64,000 bases of DNA from Anaerolineae bacterium (lineage in GTDB: Bacteria; Chloroflexota; Anaerolineae; Aggregatilineales; UBA2796): contig JAHBVK010000010.1 in NCBI GenBank assembly GCA_019637555.1, positions 62,001 to 126,000 on the forward strand. Direction: 5' to 3'. How positions within the stretch are numbered: position 1 is the stretch's first letter; each line of letters starts with the position of its first letter. Of the stretch, positions 42,987-52,153 are shown one piece after another. A program made the translations under genes and the position numbers. The notes under the pieces were generated by a model, which saw only the letters and a list, made by a program, of their open reading frames with translations, did not search any database and was not told where the DNA came from.

Positions 42987-43910
42987 CTAGAAATTCAACT
43001 GGTTACTACTCATTAAGTGTACCAGAATCGCCTTTTGTGCGTGCAGCCGATTGCTGGCTTGCTCAAAGAGCAGCGATTGCGGACCGTCTGCCACCGGATC
43101 GGTGATCTCCTCACCCCGATGCGCTGGCAAGCAGTGTAGGACGACGGTATGCGGCTGTGCTTTTTTCAGCAGCGTCTCATTTACTTGATAAGGTGGAAAG
43201 ACCTTGCGCCGTTGTTCGGATTCGGTTTCCTGCCCCATGCTGATCCAAGTATCGGTATAGATCACGTCCGCACCGGCGACCGCAAAAGCGGCATCTTCCG
43301 TGACCGTCAGCCGCAGTCCCAGCTTATCCAGATGATCGCGCGTGTCCTCATCGAACTGATAACCAGCAGGGCTGGCGACGCTCATGCTGCATCCGAATCG
43401 AGCCGCCGCTTCGCCCAGCGACTTGGTGACGTTGTTAGTGTCACCTACGTAAGCGATCTTAAGTCCGCGCAGATGACCAAAATGCTCGTAGATCGTCAGC
43501 ATATCCGCCATCGCCTGACAGGGATGGCTGGCATCGCTCAAGCCGTTGATCACGGGTACACGGCTCCACTTCGCCAGTTCGCTGATGTGTTCAGGATCGA
43601 ACACCCGCGCCATGATCCCCTGTACGTAGCCACTCAGCACGCGCGCCACATCCGCGGTGCTCTCGCGCTTGCCCAACCCGATCTCGGCGGGACTGAGATA
43701 CAGAGCATTGCCACCCAGATGCAGCATACCCACATCGAAACTGACGCGAGTACGCAGCGATGGCTTCTCGAAGACCATGCCCAGCACTTTGCCTGCCAGC
43801 ACAGGACGGTTGCCGCCAGCAGCCCATTCCTGTTTCAACTGCACCGCTAACCTGATCAAACCTTCAAGTTCTGCGGTGGAATAGTCCGCAATGTCGAGGA
43901 AATGTTTCAT
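42987..43910 (-). CDS. argF: Ornithine carbamoyltransferase
   Basis: 307-residue enzyme of arginine biosynthesis joining carbamoyl phosphate and ornithine to citrulline. The carbamoyl-phosphate loop reads EKPSLRTR (48-55; most homologues have STRTR), followed by [12 protein letters not shown] and the ornithine/catalytic motif [11 protein letters not shown]. Full length. No other arg genes are in the window. Ends 92 bases before the TPR-cdaA pair on the same strand; its ribosome-binding site is weak. Confidence 0.95.
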   Translation of the reverse strand: MKHFLDIADYSTAELEGLIRLAVQLKQEWAAGGNRPVLAGKVLGMVFEKPSLRTRVSFDVGMLHLGGNALYLSPAEIGLGKRESTADVARVLSGYVQGIMARVFDPEHISELAKWSRVPVINGLSDASHPCQAMADMLTIYEHFGHLRGLKIAYVGDTNNVTKSLGEAAARFGCSMSVASPAGYQFDEDTRDHLDKLGLRLTVTEDAAFAVAGADVIYTDTWISMGQETESEQRRKVFPPYQVNETLLKKAQPHTVVLHCLPAHRGEEITDPVADGPQSLLFEQASNRLHAQKAILVHLMSSNQLNF

Positions 43911-44123
43911 GAATCTGTGTTATTTCCACCCGTTGTGAGGAGCGAATCGCCATGATACGACCATTAGCAGTATAGCGAGAACTTGCTCGTTGCGATAGAT
44001 CGCTCATGCTCAGATTCGCAGATTTTTACCATAAGCTGCTATCACAATTATTTCTCAAAGTGCGTATCGGCTATACTGCCTACATAAAATTCGCCGCGAA
44101 TTGTTACTTTGATGAGGAAACTC

Positions 44124-44789
44124 ATGGACGAACTTAACGCAATCGTGGACGCTTGCCGCGCTAGATTGGACGAAAAAAACTCGCAGCGAGAGGCTCTGCT
44201 GAATCTCTCCCGCGTGCTGACGCGCCACTGCGGTAACGCCATCCGCGCGATGCACCGACAGGAATGGGATCAGGCACAGCAAACACTCGATCTGGCACGG
44301 GAGGTGGTCGGGCAGTTCCAGCGCAGCGCCGATGCGCATCCCGATCTGTACTACGCGGGCTATTCGCAGGATGCGCTCAAGGAGTATGTGGAGGCGACGG
44401 CAACCTATTCACTAGTGCGCGGCGAAGCGTTACCCACGCCCGACTCGTTGGGCATCGATCCGCCGACGTATCTCAACGGCTTGTGCGAGGCTGCTTCCGA
44501 ACTGCGCCGCTACATCCTCGACATCATCCGCGACGATCACTCCGAGCAGGCGGAACATCTGATGGAACGCATGGAGTCGATCTACGACATGCTGGTGACG
44601 GTGGACTACACCGACGCAATTAGTGGCGGACTGCGCCATCGTACTGATCAGCTACGCGGCGTATTGGAGCGCACACGCGGCGATGTGACCATGAGTATGC
44701 GTCAGCAGCGGTTGGAGAAGGCGCTCAAGCAGTCGGAGGATAAGTCCTATCGCCCACCTGTCGCCAAACCCGATAGTGGAAGTGTGTGA
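44124..44789 (+). CDS. Translin/TRAX-family protein
   Basis: 221-residue all-helical protein matching the translin fold: REALLNLSRVLTRHCGNAIRAMHR, ALKEYVEATATY (E87, E90), LGIDPPTYLNGLCEAASELRRYILDIIR and MESIYDMLVTVDY. Eukaryotic translin and TRAX form an RNA-binding octamer with RNase activity (C3PO); archaeal homologues are known and bacterial ones are sparse. The acidic pair in EYVEA occupies the place of TRAX catalytic residues, so RNase activity is possible. GAGG 6 bases before the ATG sets the start. It is monocistronic by appearance. Confidence 0.85.
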   Translation: MDELNAIVDACRARLDEKNSQREALLNLSRVLTRHCGNAIRAMHRQEWDQAQQTLDLAREVVGQFQRSADAHPDLYYAGYSQDALKEYVEATATYSLVRGEALPTPDSLGIDPPTYLNGLCEAASELRRYILDIIRDDHSEQAEHLMERMESIYDMLVTVDYTDAISGGLRHRTDQLRGVLERTRGDVTMSMRQQRLEKALKQSEDKSYRPPVAKPDSGSV

Positions 44790-44842
44790 TTTACTTCACT
44801 CCGTCGTCACGCCACCTCTCTCCGTTTATAGTTCAAGCGCCC

Positions 44843-44949
44843 ACCGGACGCTATAGCATCCGGCTATGAGCACGAAGCACCGTAAACGGCGCTAAAACGA
44901 GAGTCGTTTGCACTACTATTTCAGCCCGGAGCTTAAGCTCGGCTCCGGG
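44843..44949. repeat. About 105-bp dispersed composite repeat, copy B
   Basis: Same module order as 20266-20369: ACCGGACGCT-AT-AGCATCCGG, CTATGAGCACGAAGCACCGT, AAACGGCGCTAAAAC, a short variable part, CACTACTATTTCAG, and the palindrome CCCGGAGCT-TA-AGCTC plus GGCTCCGGG, here with a small duplication. It lies between the translin gene and the DHODH-like gene. Confidence 0.8.
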
Positions 44950-45045
44950 TATAGCTCAGTCACTTGACTAACAGATCGAACTCATCGTACACTTTGTTTA
45001 GAAAGTTCTGAATTTCACAATAGATTACCTTCTGAGGTGTGCGCC

Positions 45046-47007
45046 ATGCCCGATTGGACGTATCAACCGGTCTTGCGACGATGGCTGTTCCTCTCGGAGC
45101 CACGCCGTGCCCGCGATTTCACACTGAGATCACTGGAATGGCTTGGCTCTACGTCAGCCGGACGTGGCATCATCCACGCGATGGGTTATATGACGCAGCC
45201 GGAGGAAGTGCGGACTCAGACGTTAGGGATCAACTTTCCCGGTCCCGTGGGCTTGGGCGCTGGCTTGGATGTCGATGGTCGCGCGGCAAATGCGTTCGCG
45301 CGGTTCGGCTTCGGCTTCATCGAAGCTGGTCCAATCACTACACAACCGACTAGCATACCGGACCAAGTGCGTCGCTGGGATCAACAGGAGGCAGTTGGTT
45401 ATTCGCTTCCACGCGGCAACCAAGGCGTTGATGCGCTAGTGGCGCGACTTGCACATTATCATGTGCATCAGATGCCAATCGGAGTCTGGCTCGGACAGCG
45501 GGCGACTTCTCCTGATGAGATCAACGCCGAACGCGGAACTATGATCGATAAGCTGCGCGGCAAAGTGGCGTACTTCACGGTAGATTTCCCTGATGAGAGC
45601 GACTTCAGCTCGCATTTAAGTACCCTTGTAGATCGCGCTGGATCAACGCCGCTGCTGCTGCGCGTTTATGCTGATGAAGATGAGGCGGCGCTCCAACCAA
45701 AGATCGAGATGGCGCTGCGCTGCGGTGTGCGCGGTATCGTACTCGACGAAGCGATCCGTGACGGGCGGGCGGATAGCATAGTGATCAGTCCGGCGGTAGG
45801 CGATCAATGTTTGCGCTTGGTGCGCTGGCTGCGGGCGAACTGGCGCGATCTGCCGATCATCGCGGGCGGAGGTATTCACGATCCTGCTGCGGGTTTGGCA
45901 CTACTGCAAGCGGGAGCGACGCTGGTGACCGTCCACAGCGGTTTGGTGTTCACGGGACCCGGATTGCCCAAGCGGATCAATGAGGCGGTGGCGTATTACG
46001 CGCCACGTCAGCCAGTCAGTTTGCCGCCAGCACCGCGCGTACTGGGCTTAACGCCGTGGAAGTGGCTGGCATTCATGCAGCTTGGTTTGTTATTCGCCGG
46101 ACTGCTGATCTGGCTGGTGGCGATCACGCTGGTGGTGCTGCCTTATGATGAGGCGTTCGTGGGACTCAGCCGCGCTCAACTCGCTGCGGTAAATCCGAAT
46201 CTACTACCGTTCATGACGCATGACCGCATCTCTTATGCCAGTGTGGTCATCTCCTCAACGATTTTGCTGCTTGGTGCAGCCTACTTCGCCTTGCGCTTGC
46301 GAGTACGTTGGTCGCGCAGTGCGATCCTGATCTCTGGCGCGGTTAGCTTTAGTACCTTCTTCCTGTTTCTTGGTTACGGCTATCTCGATCCACTGCACGC
46401 GATCCTGACCTTCGGTTTCTTGCCAATCTTCATTCTAGGGCTACGCGGCAGGATGCGGACTTACGCCGTAGTCAATCCGCCGTCGCTGCACAATGATCAG
46501 GCGTGGCGGATGGCAAATTGGGGGCAGTTATTCTTCGCTGTCACGGGATTGGGCTTGTTCGGGGGCGGGCTTGCCATCGTCACGGTAGGGTTGATCGGTG
46601 TGTTCGTGCCTTCAGACCTCACCTTCATCAACATCACTACTAATGCGCTGTATGCCGCTAGCCCGCGAATGCTCTCCCTGATCGCGCATGACCGGATCGG
46701 CTTCGGCGGGGCGCTGGTGGCTACAGGTATCCTCACTACTTTTATGGCGCTGTGGGGATTTCGTAAGGGCGAACGCTGGTTGTGGTGGACTCTGGTGATC
46801 GGCGGTCCGCCCGGAATCATCGGCGGGATCGGGATTCATTTCGTGGTTGGCTACACCGATTTTCTGCATCTCGCTCCGGTGTATTTGACGCTGCTGCTGT
46901 ATGTATTAGGAGCAGTGTGCGCTTATCCATATTTGTGTGTTCAAGATAGCGGCATACCATTTCGTCGCTTCTTCGGCGGCTTGGGAATGCGGGTACGCAA
47001 GTTATAG
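45046..47007 (+). CDS. DHODH-like barrel fused to a duplicated 4-helix membrane module
   Basis: 653 residues from the ATG at 45046 (GAGG 8 bases upstream). Residues 1-320 resemble class 2 dihydroorotate dehydrogenase: FPGPVGLGAGLDVDG, FGFGFIEAGPIT and, strongest, IIAGGGIHDPAAGLALLQAGATLVTVHSG. Yet the FMN-contacting Lys of the FDKDG motif is V76, and the NRMGFNN active-site segment reads SLPRGNQG, so pyrimidine synthesis is unlikely. Residues 339-625 hold about eight membrane helices in two repeats of about 156 residues, each with an HDRI motif (392-395 and 548-551) after a helix pair. Its 3' end overlaps the convergent cyanophycinase by 67 bases. Confidence 0.75.
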   Translation: MPDWTYQPVLRRWLFLSEPRRARDFTLRSLEWLGSTSAGRGIIHAMGYMTQPEEVRTQTLGINFPGPVGLGAGLDVDGRAANAFARFGFGFIEAGPITTQPTSIPDQVRRWDQQEAVGYSLPRGNQGVDALVARLAHYHVHQMPIGVWLGQRATSPDEINAERGTMIDKLRGKVAYFTVDFPDESDFSSHLSTLVDRAGSTPLLLRVYADEDEAALQPKIEMALRCGVRGIVLDEAIRDGRADSIVISPAVGDQCLRLVRWLRANWRDLPIIAGGGIHDPAAGLALLQAGATLVTVHSGLVFTGPGLPKRINEAVAYYAPRQPVSLPPAPRVLGLTPWKWLAFMQLGLLFAGLLIWLVAITLVVLPYDEAFVGLSRAQLAAVNPNLLPFMTHDRISYASVVISSTILLLGAAYFALRLRVRWSRSAILISGAVSFSTFFLFLGYGYLDPLHAILTFGFLPIFILGLRGRMRTYAVVNPPSLHNDQAWRMANWGQLFFAVTGLGLFGGGLAIVTVGLIGVFVPSDLTFINITTNALYAASPRMLSLIAHDRIGFGGALVATGILTTFMALWGFRKGERWLWWTLVIGGPPGIIGGIGIHFVVGYTDFLHLAPVYLTLLLYVLGAVCAYPYLCVQDSGIPFRRFFGGLGMRVRKL

Positions 47008-47789
47008 CGATGCCCTTCCGTTAGAAAGTGCAGCTTGACGCCGAACACCGAGATCGCATTGTAGCGGGCGATGTCGTAAATGTCGGTGTATTCGATCCCC
47101 GAACCATCCACAATGGTCACGCTGCCAGCGCCCACCACCTCGCAATCGTCGCGCGGACCAATGATCAGCGCGGTATCTTCATCCACACCGACGCCGAGCA
47201 GACTGGGATTGTGTGCCAGCGCCGACACCAGCCGTCCGATGCGATCCCGTTCGCGGAAGTGCTGATCGATCACGCACTTATCGGTGAAGCCCAAACCTGC
47301 CGAAAGCTGCACCATGCGTAACGACGGAGAAGCACCCGGACGCCCGAAGGCGATCATGTGCTGGCTGATCGCTGACGCGCCTGCGCTCGTCCCCGCGATC
47401 ACCGCACCACGTTCGTAACGTTCGTGCATCTTCTTGAGCAGCAGCGTACCACCGAGCAGCGCCACCAACTTGAGTTGATCGCCGCCGGAGAAATAGATCG
47501 CGCTGGCATTCTCGAACATCGAAACGCAGTCGGGATCGTTCGCCTGTGTGCGCTCCTGAATATCTGCGAATTTCACCTCGCCCGCGCCGAGTTCACTAAA
47601 GATACGCATATACTCCGGTCCTAATTCGGCGGAGAACGCTGAAGCCGAAGGGATCACTACGATCCGCGCATTGTTACCACCGGAGAGTTTGACGAAATGA
47701 TTAAGCACCGCGCGGCGTTCGCGCCGATCTTCCGCACCGCCAATAGGCATCAAGTAACCGCGCTGAGGGCGTCGGGTGGGTTCAGTCAT
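46941..47789 (-). CDS. cphB: Cyanophycinase-family serine peptidase (S51)
   Basis: 282 residues. The nucleophile is S135 in AGTSAGAS, with FSGGDQLKL and VIDQHFRERDRIGRL as further cyanophycinase signatures. Cyanophycinase cleaves the Asp-Arg storage polymer cyanophycin to dipeptides. The first 15 residues MTEPTRRPQRGYLMPIGG lead straight into the fold, so it is cytoplasmic. No cyanophycin synthetase is in the window. The last 22 codons are antisense to the end of the DHODH-like fusion, and its basic C-terminus (RIPKPPKKRRNGMPLS) may be a late extension. Confidence 0.85.
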   Translation of the reverse strand: MTEPTRRPQRGYLMPIGGAEDRRERRAVLNHFVKLSGGNNARIVVIPSASAFSAELGPEYMRIFSELGAGEVKFADIQERTQANDPDCVSMFENASAIYFSGGDQLKLVALLGGTLLLKKMHERYERGAVIAGTSAGASAISQHMIAFGRPGASPSLRMVQLSAGLGFTDKCVIDQHFRERDRIGRLVSALAHNPSLLGVGVDEDTALIIGPRDDCEVVGAGSVTIVDGSGIEYTDIYDIARYNAISVFGVKLHFLTEGHRYNLRTRIPKPPKKRRNGMPLS

Positions 47790-48047
47790 GAAGTTCTGCT
47801 TTCATATTTACATTGAAATGAGGACGATGTAACGAGCGCTTGTGAATATTTTACCGAATCGTGGAACGATTTGCGGTCAGTTGGCGTCCCGATAGCATCA
47901 AAATTTACGGGATGAGCGATTTTTGAGCACGAAAGTGACAACACACAGGCTGATTGTTGGTTCACCGGATTCCAACCACATTCTGATTTTTCGCCAACAA
48001 AGTCCCTGAAAGTGCCCTGTATTCCCTACTAACTTCAGGGGCTTGAA

Positions 48048-49019
48048 TCAATCCATTTCAGAGATGCTTAACCAGCGCATCACATCCGCCACTTTTGCCC
48101 GCCGTTTCGCCTCGATCTCGCGCCGTTTCTCCGCCATCTTGCCGCGCAATGCCCACGCCTGTGCATACGCCCGCAGCGAGGATCGCTCCCGCAGCAGCAG
48201 ATAGCCGAGAATGCCGATCTCGTAGGCGGCGATGGGCAGTAGATCGCGCAGCAGATAACTACTGCGTTCGTGCTTGAGCATCAGTAAGTAGCGATTACGC
48301 ACGCCAAGCAGCTTCATCTGCTCGGAGACGCGATCCCGCTGACCGGGGCGGAATCCGCGCACATGCTGTGCCCGCGCCGTCGGCACGTACAGCGACTCCC
48401 AACCGCGCCACAACGCCCGCCAGTTCAAATCAATATCCTCTTTGTGCATCCAGAAATCGGAGTCGAAGACTTCGCCCGCATTACGCACATCATCCAGCAT
48501 GGCGCGGCGGTAGAAGGCAGCGGCACCATCGGGACCGAAGATGCGCTGCACTTGCGTCGGCGCTTGCTCAATCGGTAAGCCATCGTAACGCAGTCCTTGT
48601 CGGCGGTTGCGCTGCATGTGCACACCCGCACTGTCGATCACCGTAGGTTGATCGCCCAAGTGATCCACGCGCAGCAGCAAGCCCGATGCTGATCCGACTT
48701 TGGGCTGTGCGTCCAGCGTGGTGACCATCGCCTTGAGGAAGCCAGACTCTAGCTGTACATCGGGATTAAGCGTGAGTACATAGCGGCTGCTGGTATTGTC
48801 GATCAGATAGTTGTGGGCGGCGGCATAACCGAGATTATGCTGCTGCCGGATGATCGGCAGATCAAGTGATCTCACAATCTGTACAGTGGCGTCGTTGGAG
48901 GAGTTGTCGAAGATGTGCAGATTGTAGTCGCGGAACTCTTGTGCCAATACCGAGTCGATACATGTACGGATCGACCCGGCGCTGTTGTAGGTGACGATAT
49001 GGATCGAAACGGCAGTCAC
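48048..49019 (-). CDS. Glycosyltransferase family 2 (rhamnosyltransferase-like)
   Basis: 323 residues from GTG 49019. GT-A motifs: HIVTYNSAGSI, FDNSSNDAT, NLGYAAAHN, LNPDVQL (donor/metal motif), and WMHKEDIDLNWRALWRGW with the catalytic acidic residues. The C-terminal third has weakly hydrophobic helices and a basic coiled-coil tail. It overlaps the epimerase stop by 1 base (TAGTG). Downstream at 48004-48040 an imperfect hairpin may end the transcript. The pair likely makes and transfers a modified sugar for surface glycans. Confidence 0.85.
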   Translation of the reverse strand: MTAVSIHIVTYNSAGSIRTCIDSVLAQEFRDYNLHIFDNSSNDATVQIVRSLDLPIIRQQHNLGYAAAHNYLIDNTSSRYVLTLNPDVQLESGFLKAMVTTLDAQPKVGSASGLLLRVDHLGDQPTVIDSAGVHMQRNRRQGLRYDGLPIEQAPTQVQRIFGPDGAAAFYRRAMLDDVRNAGEVFDSDFWMHKEDIDLNWRALWRGWESLYVPTARAQHVRGFRPGQRDRVSEQMKLLGVRNRYLLMLKHERSSYLLRDLLPIAAYEIGILGYLLLRERSSLRAYAQAWALRGKMAEKRREIEAKRRAKVADVMRWLSISEMD

Positions 49020-49975
49020 TAGACCTTAATCCGTCCTGCCGCCAGATGTGAGCCGAATGCTTCCATAGTGGCGCGGATACCTTCTTCGACTGGTGTTTCG
49101 TAGACTTGATACTCTGCCCGCAGTGCCGAGTCATCAAAACCTTCCGGTAAGCTCATAGGCGTCTCATTCATGGTGATCTGAGCGTCGGGTTTGATTTGCT
49201 TGATGATGTCTACCACATGCGCAATAGCCACCGGTTCACCGCCTAAATTGTAACCGTAAGCGCCATCGCGCGGTTTAACTGCGGCGTCAATGAACTGCTG
49301 CGCCACGTCGGAAGCAAACTGTAACTGCTGCTTGCCACCGAAATTGATGTGAAATGGCTGACCAGCCATCGCTGCCAGCATCGCTTTGGTGGGATCGCTG
49401 GTCACGCCTTGATCGCGTCCGACGCCATACACAGTGAAGGGACGCAGATAAGTACTGCTGATCCCTTGTTCAGCCCAATAAATGCGTGCCATGCCTTCAT
49501 CCGCTACTTTATATACGCCATACAACGTCGTTGGACCGTAGGCAATGTCATTTTTCAGCAGACCTGCTGGATACATGTCGGCAGGTCCGTAGACAGCAAC
49601 TGAACTGGCAAAAGCGATGTGTTTAACGTTGTTGTAGCGAGCTGCTTCAAACACGTTGACGGTGCCTGTGACGTTTACCTGCGCCCCTAGTACCGGGTTC
49701 GCGCGGCAGAAAGGCACCTGCAGCGCAGCAAGGTGGATGACATGAGTAATTCCATGCTCTTTGAAGGCATTCGCTACCTGCTCGGTATTGGTCAGGTCGC
49801 CGCCGACAAAGTTAACTTTCTTTTTATCGTCGTCATTGAGTAATAAGTCAACACGATGACCACTGGTTTGCAGATCGAAACTGACCACATTTTCGCCCAT
49901 CTTGACCAGATGATACAGCGTCCATGCTCCGATGCAGCCCATCGCGCCGGTGACTAAAAAAGTACGATTGGACAT
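49019..49975 (-). CDS. NAD-dependent epimerase/dehydratase (extended SDR)
   Basis: 318 residues with a Rossmann start VTGAMGCIGAWT, the conserved VIHLAA segment, SSVAVYG, and the catalytic YxxxK in LYGVYK. The fold and RPFTVYG motif fit UDP-sugar 4-epimerases and related sugar-nucleotide dehydratases; specificity is not clear. AAGGA lies 9 bases before the ATG. Coupled with the GT2 gene that follows. Confidence 0.88.
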   Translation of the reverse strand: MSNRTFLVTGAMGCIGAWTLYHLVKMGENVVSFDLQTSGHRVDLLLNDDDKKKVNFVGGDLTNTEQVANAFKEHGITHVIHLAALQVPFCRANPVLGAQVNVTGTVNVFEAARYNNVKHIAFASSVAVYGPADMYPAGLLKNDIAYGPTTLYGVYKVADEGMARIYWAEQGISSTYLRPFTVYGVGRDQGVTSDPTKAMLAAMAGQPFHINFGGKQQLQFASDVAQQFIDAAVKPRDGAYGYNLGGEPVAIAHVVDIIKQIKPDAQITMNETPMSLPEGFDDSALRAEYQVYETPVEEGIRATMEAFGSHLAAGRIKV

Positions 49976-50081
49976 TGAAGAAATCCTTTGATGTATTGAT
50001 GTACTTGCGTCAGGCTAATTTGTAGGACAATATCGTACCAATCCCATTTTAGACTAACAACTGATTCACGGTGCGTCTCTT

Positions 50082-52112
50082 ATGTCTATAATTCCCGCCC
50101 CCTCCTTTGATGATATTCTCGGCAATGTAGATGGTTTCGTAAAAGATACAAGGCTCTACGGGACACCTAAAGACGGCATGATCCCGCTGACGCCGGAAAT
50201 GCTGCTGAATGAACCAAGCGGCAATTTGTTCGGCATGACGCTAAACGTAGCGATGGGCTGGAATCCCGAAGAAGTCGGGCGCAGCCAATTCATGATCGTT
50301 AGTACGCACGGCGGCTTGCGCGGCGAGGACGGTACTCCGGTGGCGCTCGGTCTGCACACCGGACACTGGGAACTGAACCTCTTGGTGCGTGAAGCGGCGG
50401 AGACATTCCGCAGTCAGAACACACTACCATTCGCGGTCTATTGCAGTGATCCTTGCGACGGACGGTCACAGGGGACGACGGGCATGTTCGACAGCCTGCC
50501 CTATCGCAATGACGGCGCACAGGTCATGCGGCGGTTGATCCGTTCGCTGCCAACGCGCGATGGCGTGATGGGCGTGGCAACCTGCGATAAGGGTTTGCCC
50601 GCGATGATGATCGCGCTGGCAGGGACGAATTTCCTGCCGGGGATCATCGTGCCCGGTGGTGTGACGCTACCCGCCATCGACGCCGAAGATGCTGGTACAG
50701 TACAGACCATCGGCGCACGCTTCGCCCATGATCTGATCACACTGGATTACGCTGCTACAATGGGCTGCCGCGCTTGCGGATCAGGTGGTGGTGGTTGCCA
50801 GTTCTTAGGCACAGCGGCGACCTCGCAGGTGGTAGCCGAAGGCTTCGGTTTGAGCTTGCCGCACTCGGCGCTTTCTCCTTCCGGTGAACCAATCTGGTTG
50901 GATATGGCGCGTCGTTCAGCGCTGGCGCTGCTGCGCTTAACCAGCAACAAAATCTTGTTGAGAGACATCCTCACGCAGCAGTCGCTGGAGAACGCGATGC
51001 TGGTTCACGCAGCGTTCGGCGGTTCGACCAACCTGCTGATGCACATTCCAGCGGTGGCATATGCGGCGGGACTCAAATCGCCAACAGTAGAGGATTGGCA
51101 TCGAATCAATTTGAGCACACCGCGCCTTGTCGATGCGCTGCCCAACGGTCCACGCAATCATCCGACGGTGCAGGTGTTCATGGCAGGTGGTGTGCCTGAA
51201 GTGATGCTGCATCTGCGCGACATGGGTTTGCTTAATCTGGATGTGATGACCTCATCAGGGCAAACGCTGCGCGAGAATCTGGGATGGTGGGAGCACAGCG
51301 AACGCCGCCGCCAGTGTCGTGAACGTCTCGCCTCCGCTGGTCTGGTCGATCCCGACAAGATCATCATGGATGCGGATACGGCGAAGCGCGAAGGCTTGAC
51401 CAGCACCGTTGTATTTCCGGTAGGTAACCTCGCACCGCAGGGATCGGTGATCAAGGCGACGGGGATTGATCCCAGTGTAGTCGATCCTGACGGTGTGTAT
51501 CGGCATCGTGGTCCGGCGCGGGTGTTCACCACCGAGAAAGAGGCAATGCGGGCGGTCAAGGGACAGGGCGATAATCCGGTGAAACCCGGTGACGTGCTGA
51601 TGCTCATCGGTGTTGGTCCTTCAGGTACAGGTATGGAGGAAGTAGCGCAGATCACGAACGCGCTGAAGTTGCTGAAGTGGGGCAAACACTGCCCGATCCT
51701 GACCGATGCGCGGTTCTCCGGCGTGAGCACAGGTGCATGTATCGGTCATATTGGTCCCGAAGGATTGGCGGGCGGTCCAATTGGCAAGGTGCGCGACGGC
51801 GATCTAATCGAAATCGTGATCGACAGAATCAATCTACAAGGCACGATCCATTTCCTCGGCGCGAATGGTCAGGAACTGCCGCTAGAAGAAGCAACACAAG
51901 TGTTGAACAGCCGCGATCCACACCCTACCATGATGCCCGATGCCAAGTTGCCTGATGATACCCGTCTGTGGGCGGCGTTACAGGCAGCGAGTGGCGGGAC
52001 ATGGGCAGGCTGCATCTATGACGTTGATCGCATTGTCGAGGTGATCAAGGCGGGGATGCAAGCACTGAGCGAGAAAGACGATAGAATGGGAATCGTAGAG
52101 TCGCAGAGTTAA
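50082..52112 (+). CDS. yjhG: YjhG/YagF-type dehydratase (D-xylonate dehydratase family)
   Basis: 676-residue member of the IlvD/Edd iron-sulfur dehydratase superfamily, closest by remembered sequence to E. coli YjhG, which dehydrates D-xylonate to 2-keto-3-deoxy-xylonate. Shared blocks: [48 protein letters not shown] (C168), [19 protein letters not shown] (C239), [10 protein letters not shown] and [16 protein letters not shown]125, C168 and C239 are candidates for cluster ligands. With the MDR dehydrogenases this suggests sugar oxidation to acids and dehydration. The remaining genes of that pathway are not in the window. Confidence 0.88.
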   Translation: MSIIPAPSFDDILGNVDGFVKDTRLYGTPKDGMIPLTPEMLLNEPSGNLFGMTLNVAMGWNPEEVGRSQFMIVSTHGGLRGEDGTPVALGLHTGHWELNLLVREAAETFRSQNTLPFAVYCSDPCDGRSQGTTGMFDSLPYRNDGAQVMRRLIRSLPTRDGVMGVATCDKGLPAMMIALAGTNFLPGIIVPGGVTLPAIDAEDAGTVQTIGARFAHDLITLDYAATMGCRACGSGGGGCQFLGTAATSQVVAEGFGLSLPHSALSPSGEPIWLDMARRSALALLRLTSNKILLRDILTQQSLENAMLVHAAFGGSTNLLMHIPAVAYAAGLKSPTVEDWHRINLSTPRLVDALPNGPRNHPTVQVFMAGGVPEVMLHLRDMGLLNLDVMTSSGQTLRENLGWWEHSERRRQCRERLASAGLVDPDKIIMDADTAKREGLTSTVVFPVGNLAPQGSVIKATGIDPSVVDPDGVYRHRGPARVFTTEKEAMRAVKGQGDNPVKPGDVLMLIGVGPSGTGMEEVAQITNALKLLKWGKHCPILTDARFSGVSTGACIGHIGPEGLAGGPIGKVRDGDLIEIVIDRINLQGTIHFLGANGQELPLEEATQVLNSRDPHPTMMPDAKLPDDTRLWAALQAASGGTWAGCIYDVDRIVEVIKAGMQALSEKDDRMGIVESQS

Positions 52113-52153
52113 AGTAACCATTCGGAATTGCTAATGGGCTGAGGATTGACGTT

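Noticed and set aside
44947-45010. Sequence starting GGGTATAGCTCAGT looks like the 5' end of a tRNA gene
   Set aside because: No matching D-arm, anticodon or TTCGA arm follows, and the first bases belong to the dispersed repeat ending at 44949.
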